DNA from: Chloroflexota bacterium
GTDB taxonomy: Bacteria; Chloroflexota; Dehalococcoidia; Lucifugimonadales; UBA2962
Assembly (NCBI GenBank): GCA_003228095.2
Contig: QGNM01000013.1
Location: 1-40,591, forward strand
Length of the DNA: 40,591 nucleotides
Reading direction: 5' to 3'
Under the pieces are notes generated by a model that saw only the letters and a program-made list of their open reading frames with translations, was not told the DNA's origin and made no database searches. Below are positions 1 through 8,027 of this stretch, piece after piece; the first letter of the stretch is position 1, and each line of letters starts with the position of its first letter. The position numbers and the translations under genes were made by a program.

Positions 1-335
1 ATATCTAGTTCACTAATCAAATCGTATTCTGTTCCCAAAAGATTTTTTCTAAATAAGACTTGTATTCGTCCAGATATATCTTGTATATCTACAAAAGTTA
101 CTTTACCCATATCTCTAACGTTCATTAGTCGCCCGGCAATTGCAACATTAGAATCAATAGACGAAGATTCATCTGCTTCGGTAATTTCTAATAGCTTAAT
201 CGCGTCTAAAGCTGTATGAGACCGCTTGTAGTTGTGAGGGTACGGGTCTATCCCTTTTTGCTTTAGCCGATCAAGTTTTTGCTTTCTAAAGTCAAAAAGA
301 CTGTTTGTTGATGTGTTTTCTTCGTTAATATTCAT
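1..335 (-). CDS. lysS: Lysyl-tRNA synthetase, N-terminal part (runs off window)
   Basis: Class II lysyl-tRNA synthetase, which charges tRNA-Lys with lysine in the cytoplasm. Only the first 111 codons are in the window; the gene continues past base 1. The ATG at 335-333 is the only plausible start because an in-frame stop lies a few codons upstream. The N-terminus has the usual family opening (RKQKLDRLKQKGIDPYP) and then the OB-fold anticodon-binding domain, with AGRLMNVRDMGK and DISGRIQVLFRK. Catalytic motifs 1-3 are outside the window. It is divergent from rsmD, and its leader contains the inverted repeats described at 404-466. No strong Shine-Dalgarno is visible. Identification is secure from the OB-fold signature. 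Confidence 0.9.
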   Translation of the reverse strand, partial: MNINEENTSTNSLFDFRKQKLDRLKQKGIDPYPHNYKRSHTALDAIKLLEITEADESSSIDSNVAIAGRLMNVRDMGKVTFVDIQDISGRIQVLFRKNLLGTEYDLISELD

Positions 336-403
336 TATTGATTTAGTAAGTGTTTAGTTTAGTTAAATTTTGTAACTCAAATAGCAAACAGGAAAAATCG
401 AGC

Positions 404-466
404 CAGGGCTACCAAGGAGCTGAACTCAGATTCATTATAAATTGTATCTGAGGACACAGTAGCCTG
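404..466. repeat. Nested inverted repeats between lysS and rsmD (possible structured leader)
   Basis: Two concentric inverted repeats. The outer one is GGCTAC (407-412) with GTAGCC (459-464), extended by CA/TG across one bulged G. The inner one is CTCAGAT (425-431) with ATCTGAG (446-452), enclosing a 14-base AT-rich loop. It lies in the 266-base gap between divergent lysS and rsmD. On the minus strand it would sit in the lysS leader, about 70-130 bases before the start. On the plus strand it is followed by a T-rich stretch (471-480). No T-box, lysine riboswitch or tRNA signature was recognised. The strand and role are open. Confidence 0.4.
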
Positions 467-601
467 CAAAATTATTTTTTGACTTTGTCTAAAATTTGTA
501 CAAAAACTACTTTAAAGACCGATATCTCACTGCTAGTATCCTCATTTAGTTGAATAAGTGCTGATTAAAATCTAATGAAATAAATATTAACTGAAAACTC
601 T

Positions 602-1186
602 ATGGGTACCCAGATATCAGGAGGAAAAGATCGAGGACGTAGGCTTTATTCTATATCAGAAGATATTAGACCTACCTCTCAAAAGCTAAGGCTAGCTATT
701 TTTTCTATTTTGTCAGAACTGCCTGACTTACCGAGAGTTTTAGATTTATATGCTGGATCAGGAACATTTGGGCTTGAAGCATTAAGTAGAGGAGCTATTC
801 ACGCAGACTTTGTGGAGGTCAATAAAAGACTTTGCAAAATTATACATATGAACATCAAATTGCTCGGATATCAAGACCGGGCACGAGTGATAAAGACGAA
901 GGTAGAAAAATCCTTCGATACTTTATTAAAACAGTACGAGGAAAATTTCGGTGGCCACGATGGAGGATATGATTTGGTGTTTTTGGACCCCCCATACATG
1001 AAGAATCCATGGGAGGAAGTTTTAGGTAATCCTATCTGGGGTATGTTAATGAAACCATCTGGAGTTTTGATTGCCGAACATAGCACAGATATGGTTTTGA
1101 AAGGTGACTACAATAAATTGGTTTCAAGGCAAAATCGAAAATATGGCGACTCTTCGATAACCATTTTTGGATTATCGGGAAAATAA
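602..1186 (+). CDS. rsmD: 16S rRNA (guanine-966 N2) methyltransferase RsmD
   Basis: SAM-dependent N2-methyltransferase that modifies G966 of 16S rRNA in the assembled 30S subunit. The 194 residues match the family length. The N-terminus keeps the substrate-binding pattern (GRRL, then RPTSQKLRLAIFSIL). The SAM-binding loop is LDLYAGSGTFGLEAL around residues 48-61, and the catalytic DPPY motif is at 129-132. The ATG at 602 gives the expected start, although the usual RVIAG opening is replaced by TQISGG. Its stop codon overlaps the coaD start by one base (TAATG), so the two are translationally coupled, an arrangement common to many bacteria. Confidence 0.93.
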   Translation: MGTQISGGKDRGRRLYSISEDIRPTSQKLRLAIFSILSELPDLPRVLDLYAGSGTFGLEALSRGAIHADFVEVNKRLCKIIHMNIKLLGYQDRARVIKTKVEKSFDTLLKQYEENFGGHDGGYDLVFLDPPYMKNPWEEVLGNPIWGMLMKPSGVLIAEHSTDMVLKGDYNKLVSRQNRKYGDSSITIFGLSGK

Positions 1187-1668
1187 TGGTAACGGCAATA
1201 TATCCAGGTACATTTGACCCTGTACATAACGGCCACGTAGATGTGGCTGTAAGGGCATCCAAGCTGTTTGATAAATTAATTATTGGGATCTATGACAGCC
1301 CACCTAAGGACTTACTATTTAATACAGAGGAACGTGTAGAGATGTTTAGTAAGTCTGTTATCGATAAGAAAAATATAGATGTAGTTCCATTTAGCGGCCT
1401 CGCTGTTGATTTTGCCATTAGAGTTGGGGCTGATTTTATCTTAAGAGGACTCAGGGCAGGATTTGATTTCGAGGTTGAATTCGAAATGACACACATGTGG
1501 CGAAACTTGTTTCCTGATATTGATGTTGTGTGTGTTATGAGTTCCCTAGAATATCAATTTATACATTCATCACGAATAAAGGAAGTAGCTCAATTAGGGG
1601 GGAATGTTGAAAAACTAGTCCCTCCAGGTGTTTCTGATCTAATTTCCGAAAAGCTGAATAGAAATTAA
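1186..1668 (+). CDS. coaD: Phosphopantetheine adenylyltransferase
   Basis: Fourth step of coenzyme A synthesis: transfers AMP from ATP to 4'-phosphopantetheine, giving dephospho-CoA. The 160 residues are the normal length. The nucleotidyltransferase T/HxGH motif is intact (YPGTFDPVHNGH at residues 6-17, His14 and His17). The family-typical RGLR (88-91) and the C-terminal SSRIKE (128-133, usually SSTLIRE) are present. It is the second gene of the rsmD-coaD operon, overlapping rsmD by one base and followed 10 bases later by a coiled-coil gene. The CoA made here would feed the acyl-CoA enzymes encoded later in the window, but no direct link is implied. Confidence 0.95.
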   Translation: MVTAIYPGTFDPVHNGHVDVAVRASKLFDKLIIGIYDSPPKDLLFNTEERVEMFSKSVIDKKNIDVVPFSGLAVDFAIRVGADFILRGLRAGFDFEVEFEMTHMWRNLFPDIDVVCVMSSLEYQFIHSSRIKEVAQLGGNVEKLVPPGVSDLISEKLNRN

Positions 1669-1678
1669 GGAGAATAGA

Positions 1679-2281
1679 ATGCAAAGTGATATGAAAACTA
1701 TACTTGAAGACTTAGAAGTGAGTATAAAAAGCGCTAGTAAGGTACCAGGAATTGGTAATAAAGCTATGATTGATATTAAGAAATTAAAATTGATTTATGA
1801 TGCATTAAGTAAATCTGTGCCTGAAGAGATTTTGGAAGCCTCTGAAGTAATTAAACAGAAAGAAAGCATAATTAATCAAGCATATCTAGAAGCAAAAAGA
1901 ACCAAAGAAATAGCGCAACAAGAATCTGCAGCCATAAATGATAAGTCTCGTGTTGATTATGATAAAAAGGTTAGTGATAGCGAGATTACAAAAGGTGCAC
2001 AGCTAAAATCGGAAGAGATTATATCGGGAGCTAATGGTAAGGCTACTGATATTGTTCAGCAAGGCCAAGGCGAGGCACAACAGATCGTAGAAAAAGCGCG
2101 AGTAGATGCGACTCAAAGAAAAGATGGAGCTGATCAATATTCAAAAGAAGTATTATTTAATATTGAAGAACGGTTATCCCAAGTTCTTGGTCAAGTGAGA
2201 AGGGGTATCGACGCTTTGGGCGACGAAATTCAAGAAGAAGAGACTCTACATGTTTCTGTTAACGGAACCTCTAATAAATAG
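1679..2281 (+). CDS. Uncharacterised coiled-coil protein downstream of coaD
   Basis: A 200-residue soluble protein of unknown function. Residues about 45-190 are strongly helical and rich in Ala, Glu, Lys and Gln with heptad-like spacing, resembling the stalk-like coiled coils of DivIVA or F-type ATPase b-subunit proteins. There is no signal peptide, membrane segment or catalytic motif. The C-terminal part (EERLSQVLGQVRRGIDALGDEI) is an amphipathic helix followed by an acidic tail. A good Shine-Dalgarno (AAGGAGAA) lies just before the ATG at 1679. It follows coaD by 10 bases, so it is probably the third gene of the rsmD operon. A role in cell-envelope organisation is conceivable but unsupported. 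Confidence 0.75.
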   Translation: MQSDMKTILEDLEVSIKSASKVPGIGNKAMIDIKKLKLIYDALSKSVPEEILEASEVIKQKESIINQAYLEAKRTKEIAQQESAAINDKSRVDYDKKVSDSEITKGAQLKSEEIISGANGKATDIVQQGQGEAQQIVEKARVDATQRKDGADQYSKEVLFNIEERLSQVLGQVRRGIDALGDEIQEEETLHVSVNGTSNK

Positions 2282-2290
2282 ATAGTTTTA

Positions 2291-2317
2291 AAAACAAAAT
2301 TAATCTAGGCTTGTTTT
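2291..2317. terminator. Weak hairpin between convergent genes
   Basis: A perfect 7-base inverted repeat, AAAACAA (2291-2297) and TTGTTTT (2311-2317), with a 13-base loop. It lies in the short gap between the coiled-coil gene and the convergent VOC gene. As the stem carries A on one side and T on the other, it could act as a bidirectional terminator. It has almost no G-C pairs, so the call is weak. Confidence 0.3.
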
Positions 2318-2341
2318 GAGCGCCAAGGACTGGCAGACTAG

Positions 2342-2803
2342 TTACAGTGGCTGTAATTGAGTGTTCAATCCGTCTGGAAAATAATCCCCAGAAAATATAT
2401 TTTCCTTTGGCCAAAATTGTTTGGGTAATTCGTAATAGGCTTCAATCTCATTGCCGTCAGGGTCAAAAAAATAAATCCCAATTGATATTCCATGATTGCC
2501 TATTCCGGACTCAATGTTATTTTCAGTTAGGTTTTTATGTAATTCTCGGAGTTTTTCAAGGGACGCATATCTCCACGCAGTATGATATAGACCAACCCCA
2601 TCTGGATTAGGGCTTGGTGCATCTTTACCTATTTCCAGTAGTGCCAATTCGTGGGATGATTCATTATTCGATGTTAAAAATACCATTTTCGCATTAATCC
2701 TAGCCTGAACATCTAATGATAATATTTTAGTGTAAAAATTTTCTGCTCTAACAAGCTCTCTCACTCGTAAAACAACGTGTCCTAGCGCTTCCGGTTTAAC
2801 CAT
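2342..2803 (-). CDS. VOC-family (glyoxalase/extradiol dioxygenase-like) protein
   Basis: A 153-residue vicinal-oxygen-chelate protein with two beta-alpha-beta-beta-beta modules, the layout of glyoxalase I and the catechol 2,3-dioxygenase group. Metal-ligand residues are visible: His9 (GHVVLRV), His74 (GLYHTAW) and Glu121 (DPDGNEIEAYYE). The last resembles the extradiol-dioxygenase signature more than glyoxalase. The substrate cannot be told from sequence. It is much shorter than two-domain extradiol dioxygenases, so isomerase or lyase chemistry is also possible. It lies 18 bases after the foldase gene on the same strand, so it may be read from the rpsF operon, although a functional link is not evident. 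Confidence 0.85.
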   Translation of the reverse strand: MVKPEALGHVVLRVRELVRAENFYTKILSLDVQARINAKMVFLTSNNESSHELALLEIGKDAPSPNPDGVGLYHTAWRYASLEKLRELHKNLTENNIESGIGNHGISIGIYFFDPDGNEIEAYYELPKQFWPKENIFSGDYFPDGLNTQLQPL

Positions 2804-2821
2804 TTGTCATCTATGCCTGGA

Positions 2822-3931
2822 CTATAAACCTAAATTTAATCCATCGATCCCGCTAGCTGGTGTGGGAGTTGTTTGATTAGTTTGCTGTAATTGTTCTAAT
2901 AGCCAGGTGTATATTTCTGAATCAAAGCGCGCATAAATTTCATGGTTTTCACGTTCATTATTTATCCAACTTTTTAGGGCTAATGATTTCTGTTCTTCTA
3001 GGTCAGCAACACTGAGTTGTCTAGCTGTGTCTTTTTCAGAAATCATGAAAAAGATAATGGATTTTGGATTTTCAACATCAGGAATAGGTTCACTGACCGT
3101 GCCAACTGCAAGAGATGTAATTTTATCGGCATAAGTACTTCTAGAATTGATAGGCATCCATCCTATATCTCCGCCCAGTCTTTTGATTTCTGCATCGTCC
3201 CATGAAAATTCACGAGCAACGTCTTTCCACACTGATTGTCTTAATTCTGGAGTTGTTGCCTCGCTAAGTCCGTCATTTAATTTAGATGCCATAATATCTA
3301 TTTCTCCACTTATAGGCATAACTATTCTGTGAACATGGACGTGCTCAGTAACAGTAGGGATTTGTTCCCCTATGAATTCCCTGAATTTACCCCTTTGTAT
3401 TGACCTGCGCGTGACTTCTCTGTGCTCATCTTCGGTTAGCCGTATTTGATTTAAGTAGTCGCGATAACGCTCATCAAAGTCTCTGCGAAATATTTCAATT
3501 TCGAATTCAGTGTCTCCAATTATAAACAGACTCTCAATTTGTCTGTTTATTTCACCTTCTGTTACCGTAATATTCCATTTAGCTGCAACTTGAGTAAGTA
3601 TTTCATCTTCAATAAATAATTGAAGAGATTCAAATATCTCCTTACTTGCCTCAAAATCCATACCAAAAAACTTAGCACCTTCTTGGCGTACCCTGAGAAC
3701 CTTTGTTAGATCTCCTCGTGAGTAATTTGTATCATTAACTCTGATGATGACTTCTCTTGGGGGCATAACGAAAGCTACTACATATCCAGCGACTAAGATT
3801 CCTGCAATTATTAATAAAGCTACAGCGATTATTATAAATAATAATTTTTGTCGAGTGGAGTTAGTTCGGCCTTTAACTGCTAAACGTCTGCGATCAGATG
3901 TCGGAAGTTTCTTGTTGTCAGAATTTTGCAA
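2822..3931 (-). CDS. Membrane-anchored parvulin-type peptidyl-prolyl isomerase (PrsA/SurA-like foldase)
   Basis: A 369-residue extracytoplasmic folding helper. A basic cytoplasmic N-terminus precedes one membrane segment (about residues 30-55). A SurA-N-like helical region follows (about 60-190), then a PpiC rotamase domain (about 195-300) with HVHVHRIVM, GGDIGWMP and VGTVSEPI, matching the family pattern. The C-terminus is a Pro/Thr-rich tail. The start is a TTG at 3931 without a clear Shine-Dalgarno. No ATG precedes the membrane segment in this frame, so the exact start is uncertain. It follows rpsR by about 80 bases on the same strand and may use its own promoter. Confidence 0.87.
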   Translation of the reverse strand: MQNSDNKKLPTSDRRRLAVKGRTNSTRQKLLFIIIAVALLIIAGILVAGYVVAFVMPPREVIIRVNDTNYSRGDLTKVLRVRQEGAKFFGMDFEASKEIFESLQLFIEDEILTQVAAKWNITVTEGEINRQIESLFIIGDTEFEIEIFRRDFDERYRDYLNQIRLTEDEHREVTRRSIQRGKFREFIGEQIPTVTEHVHVHRIVMPISGEIDIMASKLNDGLSEATTPELRQSVWKDVAREFSWDDAEIKRLGGDIGWMPINSRSTYADKITSLAVGTVSEPIPDVENPKSIIFFMISEKDTARQLSVADLEEQKSLALKSWINNERENHEIYARFDSEIYTWLLEQLQQTNQTTPTPASGIDGLNLGL

Positions 3932-4010
3932 AGTCAGATTCTTATTGATGAAGATATTGAAGTCTTGATTTTCATAATGTAGTTAAATGTGAAATTCAGT
4001 CGAATAATAT

Positions 4011-4328
4011 CTACCTTGTACCAATATAAGCGCCTCGGTGATTTGGAGTGTAAGCGAGCAAGCCTAAAAACCTGGCTCGTTTAATCGCAGTTGCTAAAGT
4101 TCTTTGGCATTTGGAACAAGTGCCAGTTTTACGCCTAGTCTCAATTTTATGTCGATCCGACACATATTTACGCAGTACTTCAACTTTTTTGTAATCTATT
4201 TGAACAGGGGTGGTTTTTTTTGTTTCGCTGTCCCCGACACAAAAATAGCAAACTTTTCTTCGAGTAAAAAAGCGACCTTTAGGTCGTCTATTAGTAGGTT
4301 TAGAATATGTTGAGTGTCTAGATGTCAT
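4011..4328 (-). CDS. rpsR: 30S ribosomal protein S18 (zinc-binding form)
   Basis: Small-subunit ribosomal protein that pairs with S6 on the platform of the 30S subunit. The 105 residues include an N-terminal basic extension and the conserved core (QIDYKKVEVLRKYVSD, then KRARFLGLLAY). Two CxxC pairs (Cys27/Cys30 and Cys71/Cys74) identify the zinc-coordinating C+ type of S18, as opposed to the C- forms used when zinc is scarce. It is the last gene of rpsF-ssb-rpsR, the standard bacterial order. The gap to ssb is about 54 bases. Confidence 0.97.
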   Translation of the reverse strand: MTSRHSTYSKPTNRRPKGRFFTRRKVCYFCVGDSETKKTTPVQIDYKKVEVLRKYVSDRHKIETRRKTGTCSKCQRTLATAIKRARFLGLLAYTPNHRGAYIGTR

Positions 4329-4382
4329 TTTAAATTAGTGTCCCGAATTTTATTTTTTATAATCAATAAAGTTATTTTTCAA

Positions 4383-4823
4383 CTACCAGGGTAAATCCTC
4401 AATGTCTTCAGTTGTCCCGGGCTCAGTAGCCTTTGGTTGATTATTGGGTACTGGAGGCTGATCGCTTTCCTGCGGTTTAGCTTGCGATGGCTCTCCTGCT
4501 CTGTCAAGGAAAAGTATTTTGTCAGCATTTATTTGTAATCTGAAGCGGTTTTGCCCATCATTGCCTGTCCAAGTATCCGTTTTTAATCGTCCTTCGGCGT
4601 ATATCTTCATGCCTTTGGTGACATATTGGTTACTAGTTTCAGCCTCTCGCCCCCAGGCGTTTACTGTAAACCATTCTGTTTCCTCTTTTCGCTCACCGCC
4701 AGCAGTTGTATAAACTCTATTGGTAGCAAGAGAAAATGAAGTTACAGCGGTTCCATTTGGAGTGTATCTCATCTCTGGGTCAGAGCCGACGTTGCCAATA
4801 ACCAAAATTTTATTCATACTCAC
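4383..4823 (-). CDS. ssb: Single-stranded DNA-binding protein
   Basis: Coats single-stranded DNA during replication, repair and recombination. An OB-fold covers roughly residues 1-110 (ILVIGNVGSDPEMRYTPNG, TEWFTVNAWG, YAEGRLKTDTW). A Pro/Gln-rich linker follows, then the acidic tip DIEDLPW, the docking tail for partner proteins (usually DDDIPF; here the last residue is Trp). The GTG at 4823 lies 9 bases after AAGG. An ATG two codons further in (4817) gives the more typical MNK start, so either may be used. It begins 4 bases after rpsF ends. Confidence 0.97.
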   Translation of the reverse strand: MSMNKILVIGNVGSDPEMRYTPNGTAVTSFSLATNRVYTTAGGERKEETEWFTVNAWGREAETSNQYVTKGMKIYAEGRLKTDTWTGNDGQNRFRLQINADKILFLDRAGEPSQAKPQESDQPPVPNNQPKATEPGTTEDIEDLPW

Positions 4824-4827
4824 GGAG

Positions 4828-5124
4828 CTATACCTTAACTATCAAATGTCTCAGAATGGTTTCGTTCATTTGTAGCATTCTGTTTAGTTCATTAATTTTG
4901 TCGCTCAAAATAGAAAATTTAATCAAAGAGTAGTTACCCTCTGTAAATTTCTTTATTGGAAAGGCAAATCTTTTCATACCCCATTGATCATGCTCCGACA
5001 CAATTCCGTCATTGCTTGAAACGTAGGTGTTAATAATCTCCAGGGATTCATCCGTTTCAGTTTGAGATGCTTCAGGGCTGTATATTGCTATCAGCTCGTA
5101 ATTAGTTGTTAATTCAGTAACCAA
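4828..5124 (-). CDS. rpsF: 30S ribosomal protein S6
   Basis: Ribosomal protein that binds S18 in the 30S platform. I place the start at a TTG (5124-5122), because GAGGAG (5134-5129) lies 4 bases before it and the resulting 98-residue protein has the standard S6 length. The longer frame from an ATG at 5169 would add 15 residues (LPTIRQLVFF...) not seen in S6. The core is typical: YELIAIYSPE near the start, GVKRFAFPI-like GMKRFAFPI in the middle, and the C-terminal LNRMLQMNETILRHLIVKV. It is the first gene of rpsF-ssb-rpsR. In many bacteria the S6/S18 pair regulates this operon by binding its leader; no matching RNA motif was recognised here. Confidence 0.95.
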   Translation of the reverse strand: MVTELTTNYELIAIYSPEASQTETDESLEIINTYVSSNDGIVSEHDQWGMKRFAFPIKKFTEGNYSLIKFSILSDKINELNRMLQMNETILRHLIVKV

Positions 5125-5190
5125 AATTCTCCTCGAAAAAAAAACAAGTTGCCTTATAGTTGGCAACATAACATTAAGAAAGAAAAAATT

Positions 5191-5219
5191 ATTATATCAT
5201 TGATTTATGTTTATTAACC
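5191..5219 (-). promoter_or_regulatory. Candidate promoter for the rpsF operon
   Basis: On the minus strand a perfect TATAAT (5196-5191) lies about 70 bases before the rpsF start. The matching -35 region (5219-5214, GGTTAA) is poor. The gap between menG and rpsF is short and AT-rich, so a -10 match can occur by chance. The placement before a ribosomal operon supports it. Confidence 0.4.
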
Positions 5220-5233
5220 ATATTAGACGAGGT

Positions 5234-5962
5234 CTAATTAACCTTCTCGCTGATTAATATGCTAACTGAACCAAATGCGACCTCGTTGTTTGAGATAGGC
5301 AAGAAGCCACACTCCTTGGTTAAATCGATAAGCTTGACAGAAGACATAAAAGATATTGCAGAAGCAGGCAAGTATTCATAAGCTTGTCGGTTATTAGCAA
5401 ACAGAAACCCTAAAATCGGGGATACTCTTTTAAATGCAAGATTAAAAAGCCTAGATGTAAATTTGCGGTTTTGTATTGGAAAAATGTCTAAAATCGCTAA
5501 CCGTCCGCCTGGCTTTAAAACACGATTCATTTCAGTTAATGCCGATTTAGGGTCATCGAAATTTCTAATTCCAAAACCAACTGTAACTACAGTAAAAGTG
5601 TTGTCTTCGAAGGGAAGTTCGTGTCCGTCTGCGATCATTAAGTCAATCTTTTTCTTGAGATTTTTTCGTGTAACCTTTTTAATTCCTACTTTGAGCATAG
5701 GCAATGAAAAATCGATTCCTATCACTGAAGTTTTCGGTTTAAATGACACGATATCTATAGCAAAGTCGCAGGTGCCAGTAGCTATATCAAGCACCAGGCC
5801 TGACACGCTGATGTTTTGATGCACCATTTTCACAGCCTGTCTGCGCCAGGCTTGATGTTGGCCAAAGGACATTAAATTATTTAATAAATCATACCTCTGG
5901 GCTATATTTCCAAACAAATTAGATACATATTGGGATTTACTGGTACCTTGTGGTTGATTCAA
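5234..5962 (-). CDS. menG: Demethylmenaquinone methyltransferase MenG/UbiE
   Basis: SAM-dependent C-methyltransferase that makes menaquinone from demethylmenaquinone in the last step of quinone synthesis. The 242 residues match the family. FGNIAQRYDLLNNLMSFGQHQAWR (15-40, the UbiE opening signature, interrupted here only for length) is followed by the SAM loop LDIATGTCDFA (58-67), GFGIRNFDD and MNRVLKPGGRLAILD. The start is a TTG at 5962 whose TG is shared with the TGA of the upstream gene (TTGA), with AAAGGA (5976-5971) 8 bases before it. No in-frame ATG occurs before the conserved signature. Ubiquinone synthesis cannot be excluded, but menaquinone is the norm in Chloroflexota. Confidence 0.93.
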   Translation of the reverse strand: MNQPQGTSKSQYVSNLFGNIAQRYDLLNNLMSFGQHQAWRRQAVKMVHQNISVSGLVLDIATGTCDFAIDIVSFKPKTSVIGIDFSLPMLKVGIKKVTRKNLKKKIDLMIADGHELPFEDNTFTVVTVGFGIRNFDDPKSALTEMNRVLKPGGRLAILDIFPIQNRKFTSRLFNLAFKRVSPILGFLFANNRQAYEYLPASAISFMSSVKLIDLTKECGFLPISNNEVAFGSVSILISEKVN

Positions 5963-7524
5963 ACATCTAATCCTTTTAAATTTGCTATAGCTAATGGCAG
6001 CTCGTTTAATATGTCGCTAGCGATTACTCCTGCATCACCCATCATTTTTTTGACACGCTGACCTGCAATCGAGTGGATATAAACACCCGTCACAGCAGCA
6101 TCGGTCATATTAAGTCCCTGGGCTAAAAGCCCGGCAATTGTGCCTCCTAGTACGTCGCCTGTACCAGCAGATGCTAATCCAGGGTTGGCCATTGGGCTTA
6201 TGAAAACAAGCCTATTAGGCGTCACTATTCTCGTGTAGGGCCCTTTCATAACGATGATTTTGTTCCATTTATTCGCATATGCAATTAACTCTTCAGTAGA
6301 GACCTGTTTTTGAATCGAAAGGTCTGGTCCAATTAAACGTGACATTTCACCAACATGGGGCGTTAATATCGCAAGTTGATCAAACTTTATATACCAGTCT
6401 GTTTTCTTAGAAAGAATTGTTAAAGCATCAGCGTCTATAACCGGCGATGGCAACTGAGAATTTGATAGTAATAAGTTATAAATAAAACTGGTAGTGGAAT
6501 CACTAATTCCTAGGCCGCATCCTATCAAAACAGTATCAAAATCGTCGATAGCTTCCATAATTTGTTTATGGGCACCAGAATCAATATATCCATCTGGCGT
6601 TTCAGGAACCATCATGTAAGTAATTTCTGGAACTTTTTCAACCAGACTAAGTTGTATGCTTGGTGGTATAGCTGCAGTAACAAGGCCGGCGCCTGTGCGA
6701 GTTGAAGCTCTTGTAGCAAGATATGATGCCCCTTTGTAGCGTTGACAACCTCCAATAAATAAAACTTTCCCAAAAGTGCCCTTATGGGCGTTCAGTGGAC
6801 GTTTTGGCAACTTAGGTATGATTAATTCATCTGTTAATAAATTAGTTTTAATATCTTTATCTATGCCAGCAGGCATTCCTATGTTGGCTATTGAAACAGA
6901 GCCGCAATGTTCAGCGGCAGGGATAGTGTAATGTGCAATTTTCGGATACCCAAAAGCGATTGTTATGTTAGCAGTGACGCTGGACGACTGAACTTGTCCA
7001 GTGTCACTATTTATGCCCGTTGGTACATCTAGAGCAACCACAGTCAATTCTGGGTGGTTTTCTTGTGCCGTTTTTAATATTTTCAACATTAATTTTAATT
7101 TGCCAGATATATGCCCAGTTATACCTGTTCCAATTATTCCATCAACTACAAGTGTTGCCTGTGAAATAAGATTTGAGAATAGGTCGCAGTTGGGGTCAGA
7201 GTTAGAGCTAACTAAAATTGAAACATCGGGTAATGCAGACGCTTTTTCATGAATTCGCCCGGATCTAGAGCAATTGTAAATGGTCACTTTGTACCCCCAA
7301 TCTGAGAGTATTCTTCCTGCCACTATTGCATCGCCCCCATTATTACCAGACCCGGCTAGAATTAAAACATTACCCATCTTGGGTAACGGATTTTTTGACA
7401 GTAAGTCCTTGCATATTTCTGCTGTCGCCGATCCTGCATTTTCCATTAGAGTGTTAGCGCTTATATTCAATTCGATGGACCGCTGTTCGAGACTTTTCAT
7501 CTGATTAGTATTTACAATTTTCAT
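5959..7524 (-). CDS. nnr: Bifunctional NAD(P)HX epimerase / ADP-dependent dehydratase
   Basis: Repairs hydrated, inactive NADH and NADPH. The N-terminal half (about 1-225) is the YjeF_N epimerase domain, with AGSGNNGGDA at 57-66 and GIIGTGITG further on. The C-terminal half (about 230-521) is the ribokinase-like dehydratase domain (NAHKGTFGKVLFIGG, LTPHVGEMSRL, and GTGDVLGG from residue 454). The 521-residue length is usual for the fused enzyme. It overlaps menG by a TTGA stop/start and follows acpS by 6 bases, so acpS-nnr-menG form one operon. acpS next to nnr is a common bacterial arrangement. Confidence 0.95.
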   Translation of the reverse strand: MKIVNTNQMKSLEQRSIELNISANTLMENAGSATAEICKDLLSKNPLPKMGNVLILAGSGNNGGDAIVAGRILSDWGYKVTIYNCSRSGRIHEKASALPDVSILVSSNSDPNCDLFSNLISQATLVVDGIIGTGITGHISGKLKLMLKILKTAQENHPELTVVALDVPTGINSDTGQVQSSSVTANITIAFGYPKIAHYTIPAAEHCGSVSIANIGMPAGIDKDIKTNLLTDELIIPKLPKRPLNAHKGTFGKVLFIGGCQRYKGASYLATRASTRTGAGLVTAAIPPSIQLSLVEKVPEITYMMVPETPDGYIDSGAHKQIMEAIDDFDTVLIGCGLGISDSTTSFIYNLLLSNSQLPSPVIDADALTILSKKTDWYIKFDQLAILTPHVGEMSRLIGPDLSIQKQVSTEELIAYANKWNKIIVMKGPYTRIVTPNRLVFISPMANPGLASAGTGDVLGGTIAGLLAQGLNMTDAAVTGVYIHSIAGQRVKKMMGDAGVIASDILNELPLAIANLKGLDV

Positions 7525-7530
7525 ATGCTG

Positions 7531-7911
7531 CTAGTAGTTGCTGGTTTGACTTTCTGCCACAACTGATGCGATAGCAAAATTATCAGAATGAGATAGTGAG
7601 ATAGCCATCTGGTCTATACCCAAGGACAGGGCACGTTTTTTGGCTCTACCATGAAGACATACTTGCGGTGCTTTACCTGGCTGACGTACGATTTCAATTT
7701 CCTTCCAAGACACACCCCTAACGCCTGTACCCAAAGCTTTCATAACCGCTTCTTTAGCGGCAAACCTTGTTGCCAGCTTTGACGGATTGCCTTTGCAATA
7801 ATCGATCTCGAATTTTGAATAGATTCGATTATAAAAGCGATTGCCATACTGGCGAGCCACTCTTCTAATCCTATCAATTTCAATTATGTCTATTCCGTGT
7901 ACAAGAGTCAT
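7531..7911 (-). CDS. acpS: Holo-[acyl-carrier-protein] synthase
   Basis: Transfers 4'-phosphopantetheine from CoA to acyl carrier protein, activating fatty acid synthesis. The 126 residues fit the family. The Mg-binding Asp8 is in HGIDIIEIDRI (5-15) and the second acidic ligand Glu54 is in RFAAKEAVMKALGTG (49-63). The ATG at 7911 is well placed. It is the first gene of the acpS-nnr-menG operon and is divergent from folD across about 115 AT-rich bases. Confidence 0.95.
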   Translation of the reverse strand: MTLVHGIDIIEIDRIRRVARQYGNRFYNRIYSKFEIDYCKGNPSKLATRFAAKEAVMKALGTGVRGVSWKEIEIVRQPGKAPQVCLHGRAKKRALSLGIDQMAISLSHSDNFAIASVVAESQTSNY

Positions 7912-8027
7912 ATTATTTAAATTTTACCGTCATTTACGAAAATTATTAGCACAACATTCCTGGATAGTTCAAGTTTTAAAAAAGACTTTTGATAATTAGC
8001 AGTCTATAATCACCGATTGGGGGTACT

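Noticed and set aside
366-475. A possible tRNA or tRNA-like gene in the lysS upstream region
   Set aside because: Read on minus, a GTTCAGCTCC string resembles a T arm, but the stem does not pair over a 7-base loop and no D arm or acceptor stem of the right length exists.
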